A DNA stretch of 26,638 bases from an uncultured Blautia sp. GTDB taxonomy: Bacteria; Bacillota; Clostridia; Lachnospirales; Lachnospiraceae. The notes under the pieces are model-generated. The model did not search any database. It was not told the DNA's origin and saw only the letters and a program-made list of their open reading frames with translations. The DNA lies in assembly GCA_934394595.1 (NCBI GenBank), contig CAKRRX010000025.1, positions 1 to 26,638 of the forward strand. The letters are read 5' to 3'. Position numbers and translations under genes: made by a program. The stretch's first letter is position 1. Each line of letters begins with the position of its first letter. Shown here one piece after another: positions 13,739-21,916 of the stretch.

Positions 13739-15868
13739 ATGGAACGCAACGATTCAGATATTATGAAAAAAATGCAGTATATATTAAATATGAGGCCGGT
13801 ATTGAACACGGAGGCATTGTTCAGCGACGGATCTGATTATTATCGCAGTCCGTCAAACCCAAAGGCCGGAGAGTCAGTGCGTATCCGGTTCCGTACACAG
13901 CGAAATAATGTGGATACTGTCTATCTGGTTTGCGAGGGAAAGAGGATCCAGATGGAAATCAGCGGTTCTTCCAATGGCTTTGATTATTATGAGACAAGCA
14001 TTGTTATGGGAGAGGAAATCCTGCATTATCATTTCGAGATCATTTATGGGTGGGTGGTCTGTTATTATAATTACCAGGGTGTCAGTATGAGTGATGAAGC
14101 ACGCCTGGAGTTTGAGATATATCCGGATTATGATACCCCTGAATGGGCGAAGGGGGCTGTGATGTACCAGATTTTTGTGGATCGCTTTTATAATGGGGAT
14201 CCTTCAAATGATGTGGAGGACATGGAGTATTTTTATATTGGTGATAGCACCTCCAGGGTGAGGGATTGGGGGAAAATCCCGGCTGTAATGGGAGTGCGGG
14301 AATTCTATGGCGGAGATCTTCAGGGAATTCTTGATAAACTGGATTATCTTCAGGATCTTGGGGTAGATGTCATTTATCTGAATCCTATTTTTGTTTCCCC
14401 AAGTAACCACAAATACGATATTCAGGATTATGAATATGTAGATCCTCATTATGGGAAAATTGTAGAGGATATGGATGGCGGTCTTTTAAATGACGGGGAT
14501 CGGGAGAATGCCCATGCCACAAAATTTATCAAACGTGTCACGGATAAGAAAAACCTGGAAGCCAGCAATGAGCTGTTTGTGAAGCTGGTAGAGGAAATCC
14601 ATAAGCGTGGAATGAAGATTATACTGGATGGTGTGTTCAATCATTGTGGTTCATTTAACAAGTGGATGGACAGAGAACGGATCTATGAGAACCAGGAGGG
14701 ATATCCCAAAGGAGCCTATATATCCGCAGACAGTCCGTATCGCTATTACTTTGATTTCTATGATGAAAACCGCTGGCCTTATAATCCTACTTATGATGGA
14801 TGGTGGACCCACGATACACTTCCGAAGCTGAACTATGAGGCTTCAAGGGATCTGTATGATACAGTTCTGGAAATCGGAAAGAAATGGGTATCTGCACCTT
14901 ACAATGTGGATGGATGGAGACTGGATGTGGCAGCAGATCTTGGCCACAGCAATGAGTTTAACCATCAGTTCTGGAGAGATTTCCGAAAATCTGTGAAGGA
15001 AGCCAATCCGGAAGCTATTATCCTCGCTGAGCATTACGGAAATCCGGAAAGCTGGCTGCAGGGAGATGAATGGGATACTGTCATGAACTATGATGCATTT
15101 ATGGAGCCACTGACCTGGTTCCTCACTGGTATGGAGAAGCACAGTGACGAATGCAGAGACGATCTTTATGGAAACAGTGATGCATTTATTGGAGCAATGA
15201 AGACACATATGAGGGCACTTCACATGTCTGCCCTTTATACTTCCATGAATGAACTGTCCAATCATGACCATTCCAGATTCCTTACCAGAACCAACAGACG
15301 GGTGGGCAGAATTTCCTATGCAGGAGCTGAGGCAGCTTCCCAGAATATCAATCCTGCGGTTATGCGTGAGGGTGTAGTTGTTCAGATGACCTGGCCGGGA
15401 GCGCCTACTGTGTATTACGGCGATGAGGCAGGTGTATGTGGTTTCACAGATCCGGATAACAGAAGGACGTATCCATGGGGACATGAGGATCAGATGATGA
15501 TCGCATTCCATCGTGATATGATCCGGATTCACAAGGAGTATGAGTTTTTGAGAAATGGTTCACTGATATTTTTGTGGAATGATTATCAGGGACTTTGTTT
15601 TGGAAGATTTTCCCATGACGAGAGAATAATCGTGATCTTGAATAACCGTGGTGAGGACAGAGAAGTGGAAATTGATGTGTGGAAAACAGGAATCAGCAGA
15701 TTGCAGGATTCCCAGTTGAAGCGTGTGATGCTGTCTTACCGGGACGGATATACCACAGAGGAATATTTCTATACTGCAAAGGCCGGTATCATCAAAGTAC
15801 CAATGCCAGCCTTTGGAGCAATGGTTTTGTATCACAAATGTGAAAATCCAAGGGATTTTCTGAAATAG
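13739..15868 (+). CDS. GH13 alpha-glycosidase, neopullulanase/cyclomaltodextrinase type
   Basis: Intracellular alpha-glucan hydrolase, since there is no signal peptide in the 709 residues. An N-terminal beta domain of the CBM34 kind (to about residue 125) precedes the GH13 barrel, beginning WAKGAVMYQIFVDRFYNGD. Catalytic residues are visible: nucleophile D396 in GWRLDVA, acid/base E431 in ILAEHYG, and transition-state aspartate D510 in SNHDHSR. Other landmarks are GVFNHCG, DVIYLNPIF and GAPTVYYGDEAG. The architecture fits the GH13_20 group, which cleaves cyclodextrins, pullulan or maltodextrins. The exact substrate is not deducible. It is roughly 100 residues longer than typical members of this group, partly from insertions around residues 160-180 and 240-260. 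A weak ribosome site (agaggga) precedes ATG. It is probably monocistronic. Confidence 0.88.
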   Translation: MERNDSDIMKKMQYILNMRPVLNTEALFSDGSDYYRSPSNPKAGESVRIRFRTQRNNVDTVYLVCEGKRIQMEISGSSNGFDYYETSIVMGEEILHYHFEIIYGWVVCYYNYQGVSMSDEARLEFEIYPDYDTPEWAKGAVMYQIFVDRFYNGDPSNDVEDMEYFYIGDSTSRVRDWGKIPAVMGVREFYGGDLQGILDKLDYLQDLGVDVIYLNPIFVSPSNHKYDIQDYEYVDPHYGKIVEDMDGGLLNDGDRENAHATKFIKRVTDKKNLEASNELFVKLVEEIHKRGMKIILDGVFNHCGSFNKWMDRERIYENQEGYPKGAYISADSPYRYYFDFYDENRWPYNPTYDGWWTHDTLPKLNYEASRDLYDTVLEIGKKWVSAPYNVDGWRLDVAADLGHSNEFNHQFWRDFRKSVKEANPEAIILAEHYGNPESWLQGDEWDTVMNYDAFMEPLTWFLTGMEKHSDECRDDLYGNSDAFIGAMKTHMRALHMSALYTSMNELSNHDHSRFLTRTNRRVGRISYAGAEAASQNINPAVMREGVVVQMTWPGAPTVYYGDEAGVCGFTDPDNRRTYPWGHEDQMMIAFHRDMIRIHKEYEFLRNGSLIFLWNDYQGLCFGRFSHDERIIVILNNRGEDREVEIDVWKTGISRLQDSQLKRVMLSYRDGYTTEEYFYTAKAGIIKVPMPAFGAMVLYHKCENPRDFLK

Positions 15869-15899
15869 AGGAAATAATGTCGTTTTTTTATCAAAGTGG

Positions 15900-15928
15900 T
15901 AGACGAATTGAAAAAAATCTGCTAAACT
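15900..15928 (+). promoter_or_regulatory. Weak candidate promoter of the aldolase gene
   Basis: TAGACG (15900-15905) and TAAACT (15923-15928) are spaced by 17 bases, each with some mismatches to consensus. It is placed suitably for a leader of about 45 bases. TTGAAA at 15908 is also present but has no -10 at proper spacing. Confidence 0.3.
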
Positions 15929-15979
15929 ACATTCAGTGGAAATAGTTAAGGTGTTTCCAAAGATAGGAGGAATTTTATC

Positions 15980-16849
15980 ATGTATGAGTTAGTTAATGCA
16001 ACTGAGATGCTCCAAAAAGCAAAAGCCGGACACTATGCTGTTGGCCAGTTCAATATCAATAACCTTGAGTGGACAAAAGCTATCCTGCTTACAGCACAGG
16101 AACTGAATTCCCCGGTTATCCTGGGTGTTTCTGAGGGTGCTGGTAAGTATATGACCGGTTACAAAACTGTTGTTGGTATGGTGAAAGGCATGATGGAAGA
16201 GCTGAAGATCACTGTTCCGGTAGCACTTCATCTGGATCATGGCTCCTACGAAGGATGCCTGAAATGTGTTGAGGCTGGATTCTCATCCATTATGTTCGAC
16301 GGTTCTCATTACCCGATCGATGAGAATGTTGCTAAGACTACTGAGCTGGTTAAGATCACCAGAGAGCATGGAATGTCCTTAGAGGCAGAGGTTGGCTCCA
16401 TCGGCGGTGAGGAAGACGGCGTTATCGGTATGGGCGAGTGCGCAGATCCTAACGAGTGCAAGAGAATTGCAGATCTTGGTATTGATTTCCTGGCAGCAGG
16501 TATTGGAAATATCCATGGTAAATATCCGGCTAACTGGAAGGGCTTAAGCTTTGAGACTCTGGATGCAATCCAGCAGCTTACTGGCGACATGCCATTAGTT
16601 CTTCACGGCGGCACAGGTATTCCTACAGATATGATCAAGAAAGCAATCGATCTTGGCGTTTCTAAGATCAATGTAAACACAGAGTGCCAGCTTTCTTTCG
16701 CAGCAGCTACACGTAAATACATCGAGGAAGGCAAGGATCAGCAGGGCAAAGGATATGACCCACGTAAGCTTCTTGCACCTGGATTTGATGCAATCAAGGC
16801 TACTGTTAAGGAAAAAATGGAGATCTTCGGATCCGTTGGAAAAGCCTGA
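15980..16849 (+). CDS. fba: Class II fructose-1,6-bisphosphate aldolase
   Basis: Zinc-dependent glycolytic and gluconeogenic enzyme that cleaves fructose 1,6-bisphosphate to dihydroxyacetone phosphate and glyceraldehyde 3-phosphate. The family signature HLDHGS is at residues 84-89, with H84 a zinc ligand region and D86 catalytic. GSIGGEED and the later IGNIHGKYP and LHGGTGIP segments carry further metal and phosphate ligands. VSKINVNTECQ is also typical. The 289 residues match the class IIB form. A well-placed aggagg lies just before ATG, and codon use looks more biased than in neighbours, as expected for a highly expressed gene. A terminator follows closely. The tagatose/ketose variant is unlikely but not excluded. 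Confidence 0.94.
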   Translation: MYELVNATEMLQKAKAGHYAVGQFNINNLEWTKAILLTAQELNSPVILGVSEGAGKYMTGYKTVVGMVKGMMEELKITVPVALHLDHGSYEGCLKCVEAGFSSIMFDGSHYPIDENVAKTTELVKITREHGMSLEAEVGSIGGEEDGVIGMGECADPNECKRIADLGIDFLAAGIGNIHGKYPANWKGLSFETLDAIQQLTGDMPLVLHGGTGIPTDMIKKAIDLGVSKINVNTECQLSFAAATRKYIEEGKDQQGKGYDPRKLLAPGFDAIKATVKEKMEIFGSVGKA

Positions 16850-16879
16850 ATATGATTTTTCTCCGCAATAGCGGAATAA

Positions 16880-16911
16880 GAGAGGGGACTGCGATGAGCA
16901 GTCCTCTTTTT
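16880..16911 (+). terminator. Intrinsic terminator after fba
   Basis: GGACTGC and GCAGTCC form the core stem (loop GATGA), extended by AGAG/CTCT past a two-base bulge, and followed by a T5 run. A smaller hairpin CCGC-aata-GCGG (16863-16874) lies just before it. Confidence 0.88.
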
Positions 16912-16994
16912 GTAAAAATGGTGTATGTAAAACTATTAAAGTGACAATTAATAAATAAAAAGATTCCTACTCTCTAAAAAAATGAACATGTTTC

Positions 16995-17022
16995 TTGATT
17001 TTTTATCATGGTTTTTTATCAT
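16995..17022 (+). promoter_or_regulatory. Candidate promoter of the sugar-binding protein gene
   Basis: TTGATT (16995-17000) and TATCAT (17017-17022) are spaced by 16 bases, giving a leader of about 56 bases. The -10 is part of the second copy of the tandem repeat described separately, so a protein bound there would affect polymerase directly. An alternative -10 is TATCAT at 17032-17037. Confidence 0.4.
16997..17022 (+). repeat. Tandem 13-base direct repeat with ATCAT core
   Basis: GATTTTTTATCAT (16997-17009) is followed directly by GGTTTTTTATCAT (17010-17022), identical at 12 of 13 positions. A further ATCAT occurs at 17033-17037. The repeats overlap the candidate promoter of the binding-protein gene. 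AraC-type regulators such as the one encoded downstream usually bind direct repeats, which makes these sites of interest, but the 13-base period is shorter than the usual two helical turns. Confidence 0.5.
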
Positions 17023-17084
17023 AAAAATCAGTATCATATAAACATCTTAAGAAACGGATCTCAAAGAAAAGGAGAGTAAGAATT

Positions 17085-18362
17085 ATGAAGATGAGAAAAA
17101 TCACAGCAATGGGACTTAGTGCAATTATGGCAGCATCTATGGTACCAGCATTACCAGTTATGGCAGATGACGCAGCAGGAAAGGTTTACTACTTAAACTT
17201 TAAGCCAGAGCAGGATGAAGCATGGCAGAATCTGGCAGCAAAATATACAGAAGAGACAGGCGTTCCGGTAACCGTTGTTACAGCAGCTTCCGGTCAGTAT
17301 GAGACAACCCTTCAGTCCGAGATGGCTAAGAGCGATGCTCCTACACTGTTCCAGGTAAACGGACCTGTAGGACTTAAGAACTGGAAAGATTACTGCTATG
17401 ATCTGTCCGGATCTGACATTTACTCACAGCTTACATCTGATGCTTACACTGTAAAAGATGGTGATGCAGTTGACGGTATTGCATACGTAATCGAGTCCTA
17501 TGGACTGATCGTAAACAAAACATTACTGGAAAAAGCTGGTTACACAGTAGATGACATTAAGAGCTTTGATGATCTGAAAAAAGTAGCAGATGACATCCAG
17601 GCAAGAAAAGATGACCTGGGAGTTAAAGGTGCTTTCACAAGCGCTGGTATGGACGGATCCTCTGACTGGAGATTCAAAACTCATCTTGCAAACCTGCCAA
17701 TCTACTATGAGTATCAGGCTGATGGAATTGATGATACAGATGCAATCAAGGGAACCTACCTTGACAACTATAAGAATGTATTTGATCTTTACATCACAGA
17801 TTCTACCTGCGATGGAGCAGAACTTTCTGCTAAGACTGCTGATGATTCACGTAATGAATTTATCAACGGTGAAGCAGTATTCTATCAGAATGGTTCCTGG
17901 GAATATGGTGAACTTTCCAAGACATACAGCGATGACGAACTGGCTATGATCCCGATTTACTTCGGCGTAGATGATGCAAACGAAGGTCTTGCAACTGGTA
18001 CAGAGAACTTCTGGTGTGTAAACAAAGAAGCATCTGAGGAAGATATCCAGGCAACACTTGATTTCATGAACTGGTGTGTAACTTCTGAGGATGGAACAAA
18101 GGCTATGTCAGAAGACATGGGCTTCACAATTCCTTTCAAAACAGCACAGGAGTCCACAAATGTATTTGTAAAACAGGATGCAGAGTATACAGCAGCAGGT
18201 CTTACTCCTGTATCATGGAACTTCACAACAATGCCATCTGAAGAGTGGAAGAATGGTCTTGGTACAGCACTTACATTATATGCAGCTGGAACAGGTTCCT
18301 GGGATGATGTAGTATCCGCATTTGTTGATGGATGGGCAACTGAAAAAGCTCTTTCTGAGTAA
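17085..18362 (+). CDS. Sugar ABC transporter substrate-binding protein (CUT1, family 1)
   Basis: A 425-residue extracellular solute-binding protein that captures an oligosaccharide for the two permeases downstream. After the signal peptide come VYYLNFKPEQDEAWQNLAAKYTEETGVPV, typical of the UgpB/MalE class, and motifs such as GDAVDGIAYVIESYGLIVNKTLLEKAGY. The N-terminal segment (residues 1-27) has basic residues, a hydrophobic core and a PVMA-DD cleavage site. It contains no cysteine, so there is no lipobox, unlike most Gram-positive binding proteins. An aaaggag ribosome site is well placed, and codon use suggests high expression. A hairpin with a T tract separates it from the permeases. The substrate is unknown; the GH13 neighbour only hints at alpha-glucans. 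Confidence 0.9.
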   Translation: MKMRKITAMGLSAIMAASMVPALPVMADDAAGKVYYLNFKPEQDEAWQNLAAKYTEETGVPVTVVTAASGQYETTLQSEMAKSDAPTLFQVNGPVGLKNWKDYCYDLSGSDIYSQLTSDAYTVKDGDAVDGIAYVIESYGLIVNKTLLEKAGYTVDDIKSFDDLKKVADDIQARKDDLGVKGAFTSAGMDGSSDWRFKTHLANLPIYYEYQADGIDDTDAIKGTYLDNYKNVFDLYITDSTCDGAELSAKTADDSRNEFINGEAVFYQNGSWEYGELSKTYSDDELAMIPIYFGVDDANEGLATGTENFWCVNKEASEEDIQATLDFMNWCVTSEDGTKAMSEDMGFTIPFKTAQESTNVFVKQDAEYTAAGLTPVSWNFTTMPSEEWKNGLGTALTLYAAGTGSWDDVVSAFVDGWATEKALSE

Positions 18363-18438
18363 TTTAAGTAAAGAATAAATTCTTTCCAACAGCATATAAT
18401 TATGATAGAAATAAATCATATAGAATGGTGAACAGGGT

Positions 18439-18472
18439 GGGGAGGCAGCAAGCTGGCCTCCCCGTTTTGTTT
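18439..18472 (+). terminator. Terminator-like attenuator between binding protein and permeases
   Basis: GGGGAGGC (18439-18446) pairs perfectly with GCCTCCCC (18456-18463) over a nine-base loop, followed by gttttgttt. Since the permeases have no obvious promoter in the remaining 56 bases, partial read-through is likely. This would give more binding protein than permease. A short inverted repeat TATGAT/ATCATA lies just upstream (18401-18420). Confidence 0.82.
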
Positions 18473-18528
18473 GAAAGAATAACAGGGAAAAACATGGTGT
18501 CTGACAGGAACAGGAGGAGTGAGAAAAG

Positions 18529-19383
18529 ATGGTAGGAAAATCTCTGAAAAAGTGTTGGCCTGTATTTGTTCTGCCTACACTGGCAGCCTTTATTATCGGT
18601 TTTTTGTGGCCATTTATCTGGGGCATTTATCTTTCATTTTGTAAATTTACAACTGTAAAAGATGTGGTCTGGGTAGGACTTGACAATTATAAAAAAATTA
18701 TGATCGGCGGAGACTTCAGTCATGCATTCTGGTTGACCGTTGTATTCGCATTTGTGTCCAGTATTCTGATCAATGTGCTGGCATTTGCCATTGCGCTGGC
18801 TCTTACAAAGGGCTTCAAAGGAACAAACGTGTTCCGTACTGTATTTTTTATGCCGAACCTGATCGGTGGTATCGTACTTGGTTATATCTGGCAGACGTTG
18901 TTAAACGGACTGCTTTCCATGTGGGGACAGCCTCTTTTGAAACTGTCTGCAACAAACGGTTTTATTGGTATGATCATTCTTCTTTTGTGGCAGCAGATCG
19001 GATATATGATGATTATCTATGTGGCAGGACTTAACAATGTATCTCCGGATCTGATTGAAGCAGCACAGATTGATGGTGCAACAGCAACGCAGATTCTGTT
19101 TAAGATCAAAATCCCGATGATCATGCCATCTGTAACAATTTGTACATTCCTTACTCTTACAAACGGATTCAAAATGTTCGACCAGAACCTTTCCCTTACA
19201 GGTGGAGATCCTGGAAAGCAGTCACAGCTGCTTGCTCTGAATATTTATGATACATTCTATGGACGAAGCGGCCCGATGTGGAAGGGTATTGGCCAGGCAA
19301 AGGCTGTTGTATTCTTTGTACTGGTTGTGGTAATTGCCCTGATTCAGCTTCGTGCAACATCATCTAAGGAGGTGCAGGCATAA
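18529..19383 (+). CDS. Sugar ABC transporter permease (MalF/UgpA type)
   Basis: First membrane subunit of the CUT1 importer, 284 residues with about six transmembrane helices. The first, near residues 9-32, is VFVLPTLAAFIIGFLWPFIWG. The cytoplasmic EAA loop that docks the ATPase is present: EAAQIDGATATQILFKIKIP. The aggagg site precedes the ATG. It overlaps the second permease by one base. No ATP-binding subunit is encoded nearby, so a shared MsmX/MsmK-like ATPase is presumed. Confidence 0.93.
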   Translation: MVGKSLKKCWPVFVLPTLAAFIIGFLWPFIWGIYLSFCKFTTVKDVVWVGLDNYKKIMIGGDFSHAFWLTVVFAFVSSILINVLAFAIALALTKGFKGTNVFRTVFFMPNLIGGIVLGYIWQTLLNGLLSMWGQPLLKLSATNGFIGMIILLLWQQIGYMMIIYVAGLNNVSPDLIEAAQIDGATATQILFKIKIPMIMPSVTICTFLTLTNGFKMFDQNLSLTGGDPGKQSQLLALNIYDTFYGRSGPMWKGIGQAKAVVFFVLVVVIALIQLRATSSKEVQA

Positions 19384-20219
19384 TGGCAGATAAGAAAAAA
19401 AGCATTATTCCGACTATCATTCTTACCCTTATTTCCATTATCTGGATTTATCCGATTGTTATGATTTTATTCAACTCCCTGAAAGTGGAGCAGGCAATCA
19501 CAACATCCGGTGTATTCCAGCTTCCTACTTCCGAGACATGGAATGGAATCCAGAACTTTGTTGCCAGTGTGACACAGATGGATTTTCTCAAATCCTTTTG
19601 GTACAGCCTTGTGATCTCTGTAATGTCTGTAGTGCTGATCCTTCTTTGCTGTTCCATGTGTGCATGGTACATTGTCCGTGTAAACGGAGTGCTTTCCAAG
19701 GTGCTGTATTATCTTTGTGTATTCAGTATGGTAGTTCCTTTCCAGATGGTTATGTTTACCCTGGCAAAAACAGCAGATACCCTGCGATTGAACAATCCAT
19801 ATACCATCTGCATTATTTATCTTGGATTCGGTGCAGGACTTGCAGTATTTATGTTTACAGGATTTGTAAAAGGCAGTCCTTTGGAAATCGAGGAAGCTGC
19901 CATGATCGATGGCTGCAGTCCCCTGCAGGTATATTTTAAGATCCTGATGCCGATCCTGAAACCAACTATCATTTCTACCGCGATTCTGGAGCTGATGTGG
20001 GTATGGAACGATTATCTTCTGCCAACTCTGGTTCTGGATATCAAACAATACAAGACCATTCCAATGGCAATTCAGTATTTCCGCGGAAGCTACGGACATG
20101 TACAGATGGGACCTATGATGGCAAGTATTATGATAGACATTATTCCGATTATTGTAGTTTATCTGGTATGCCAGAAATACATTATCGAAGGTGTTGTAGC
20201 AGGTGCTGTAAAGGGCTGA
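19383..20219 (+). CDS. Sugar ABC transporter permease (MalG/UgpE type)
   Basis: Second membrane subunit, 278 residues with about six hydrophobic segments. The EAA loop reads EEAAMIDGCSPLQVYFKILMP, and the following TAILELMWVWNDYLLPTLVL is typical of the MalG side. Its ATG overlaps the preceding stop (TAATG), so the two permeases are translationally coupled. A strong terminator ends the importer unit 48 bases downstream. Confidence 0.93.
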   Translation: MADKKKSIIPTIILTLISIIWIYPIVMILFNSLKVEQAITTSGVFQLPTSETWNGIQNFVASVTQMDFLKSFWYSLVISVMSVVLILLCCSMCAWYIVRVNGVLSKVLYYLCVFSMVVPFQMVMFTLAKTADTLRLNNPYTICIIYLGFGAGLAVFMFTGFVKGSPLEIEEAAMIDGCSPLQVYFKILMPILKPTIISTAILELMWVWNDYLLPTLVLDIKQYKTIPMAIQYFRGSYGHVQMGPMMASIMIDIIPIIVVYLVCQKYIIEGVVAGAVKG

Positions 20220-20266
20220 TATTTTTTCAGAATTCCCTTTTCAATATGAGATCTGAATGTTAAAAT

Positions 20267-20308
20267 AAAGATAGTTCTTTGCGTAAATGCAGAGGGCTAT
20301 CTTTTGTT
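20267..20308 (+). terminator. Intrinsic terminator after the permease genes
   Basis: AAAGATAG (20267-20274) pairs with CTATCTTT (20297-20304). The stem continues inward through two T-G pairs and CTTTGC/GCAGAG, about 16 base pairs in all, followed by a short T run. It separates the importer from the two-component operon. I found no convincing promoter in the 63 bases before the response regulator gene. Confidence 0.82.
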
Positions 20309-20371
20309 ATAAAAACCTCGGAGTCTTTTGGACTTCCACAAATTATAAATATCAGATCGGAGTACGGGGAT

Positions 20372-21916
20372 ATGTACAGAGTATTGATCACAGATGACGA
20401 GAAAATCGAGCGTGAGGGAATTAAGTTTCTTTTGTCTATGGAAGAGGGAGAATATGAGATTCAGGAGGCGTCCAATGGCAAGCAGGCGCTGAATATCCTG
20501 CGCAGCCAGCAGATTGATTTTCTTCTTACCGATATCAAGATGCCGCATATGGATGGACTGGAGCTGGCACAAAAGGCCAGAGAAGAGAATCCGGAGCTTC
20601 CCATTGTAATATTCAGTGGATATAGTGACTTTTCCTTTGCTCAGGAAGCTATGCGATATGGGGTGAAGGATTATGTCCTGAAGCCTGTGGATCCGGATAC
20701 CTTTCACGAGACTATCGAAAAGGTCAAAGCAGAGCTCACTGATACCAAGATAAAGAAGCAGAAAGCAGAAAAAGAGAAGAATTTTCTTCTTCAGTACTTT
20801 TTACAGACCTATTTGTATTCCGGTAATGAAGATATCCTGAAAAAAGCAGGGGATATTCTGGAAAACTCCAGTTGGGATCAGTGGCATTGCGCCATTTTGA
20901 TCGAGTCAGACAACTCCTTTTTTGACAATGTATCCGATGAGATTGATGAGGAACTGATGCAGGGACTGCATCGGAACTTTTTTTATCTGAATTTGAATAC
21001 AAGGCAGTCAATTTTGCTTTTTTCTGATGTGTACTGCGATTATCAGTTAGTGGCAAAGCATCTGTATGATCTGCTGAAGCAGAATTATTCCGGCAGCTTT
21101 CATCTTGCAGTAAGCAGCAGGTTTGAAGGACATGAAGCTCTGCCTGGAATCATGTCACAGTTGGAACAGACCATGGAGGAGAAATTTTATCATCCAGATG
21201 TTCATATTTTTAACAATGAGACAGATGAAATTCATCCGGTAAATGCTGAAACCCAGGATTCACAGCTGATGCAGAAAATTTCCGAAGATATTTCCCGCAA
21301 GGATGTAGAGCAGCTTAAAAAGCATTTTGAATGTCTTGTGAAGAAATACGAGAATGACACCCGTTTCTCTGCAATGTATGTGAAGTTTGTGTTTTCCAAT
21401 GTGATTCAGGAGCTTTTTCAGGAAAATCAGTTTTCAGAGGAGCGTAAACTGGATCATGAAATTGAAAAATTATACAGCTGTACAGATTTGAAACAGATTC
21501 TGGCTATTACCCAGGAGAATATCCGGGAATATGAAGAGTTTTTGGAAAGATCCATGAGCGGCTCCAGAGATGAAGTGGCATCTGTAAAAAATTATATTTA
21601 TCAGCATTATGCGGAGGATCTGAGTCTTGAAACACTGGCTGAAAAGGTCTATCTATCTTCCGGATATCTCAGCTTTATTTTCAAAAAAGAGACAGGGATG
21701 AATCTGAATCGGTTTATTCGCGTGGTGCGGATGGAGAAGGCAAAAGAGCTTCTGTGTTCTTCTAATATGAAAGTAGCACAGGTCAGTGAACAGGTGGGAA
21801 TTCCAAATGTTTCCTATTTCTGCAGAAGTTTTCGGGAATACTATGGAAGCAGTCCTGAATCCTACCGGAAAGGAACCGGTGAAGAGGATGAGAATACCGG
21901 CAGCCATAAAGAATAA
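20372..21916 (+). CDS. Response regulator with AraC-type DNA-binding domain (YesN family)
   Basis: A 514-residue transcription factor. The receiver domain (about 1-125) opens MYRVLITDDEKIEREGIKFLL, with phosphoacceptor D54 in TDIKMP and the conserved lysine K104 in VLKPVD. A middle region of about 270 residues follows. The C-terminal AraC domain has two helix-turn-helix units: LSLETLAEKVYLSSGYLSFIFKKETG and MKVAQVSEQVGIPNVSYFCRSFREYYG. The partner kinase is encoded immediately downstream. The likely target is the neighbouring sugar importer, which is typical for YesM/YesN pairs but inferred. The ATG at 20372 matches the domain start and has ggggat upstream; an upstream ATG at 20279 overlaps the terminator and is rejected. 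Confidence 0.93.
   Translation: MYRVLITDDEKIEREGIKFLLSMEEGEYEIQEASNGKQALNILRSQQIDFLLTDIKMPHMDGLELAQKAREENPELPIVIFSGYSDFSFAQEAMRYGVKDYVLKPVDPDTFHETIEKVKAELTDTKIKKQKAEKEKNFLLQYFLQTYLYSGNEDILKKAGDILENSSWDQWHCAILIESDNSFFDNVSDEIDEELMQGLHRNFFYLNLNTRQSILLFSDVYCDYQLVAKHLYDLLKQNYSGSFHLAVSSRFEGHEALPGIMSQLEQTMEEKFYHPDVHIFNNETDEIHPVNAETQDSQLMQKISEDISRKDVEQLKKHFECLVKKYENDTRFSAMYVKFVFSNVIQELFQENQFSEERKLDHEIEKLYSCTDLKQILAITQENIREYEEFLERSMSGSRDEVASVKNYIYQHYAEDLSLETLAEKVYLSSGYLSFIFKKETGMNLNRFIRVVRMEKAKELLCSSNMKVAQVSEQVGIPNVSYFCRSFREYYGSSPESYRKGTGEEDENTGSHKE

Noticed and set aside
20279..20371. N-terminal extension of the response regulator
   Set aside because: It overlaps the terminator of the importer operon, and receiver domains begin at MYRVLITDD.
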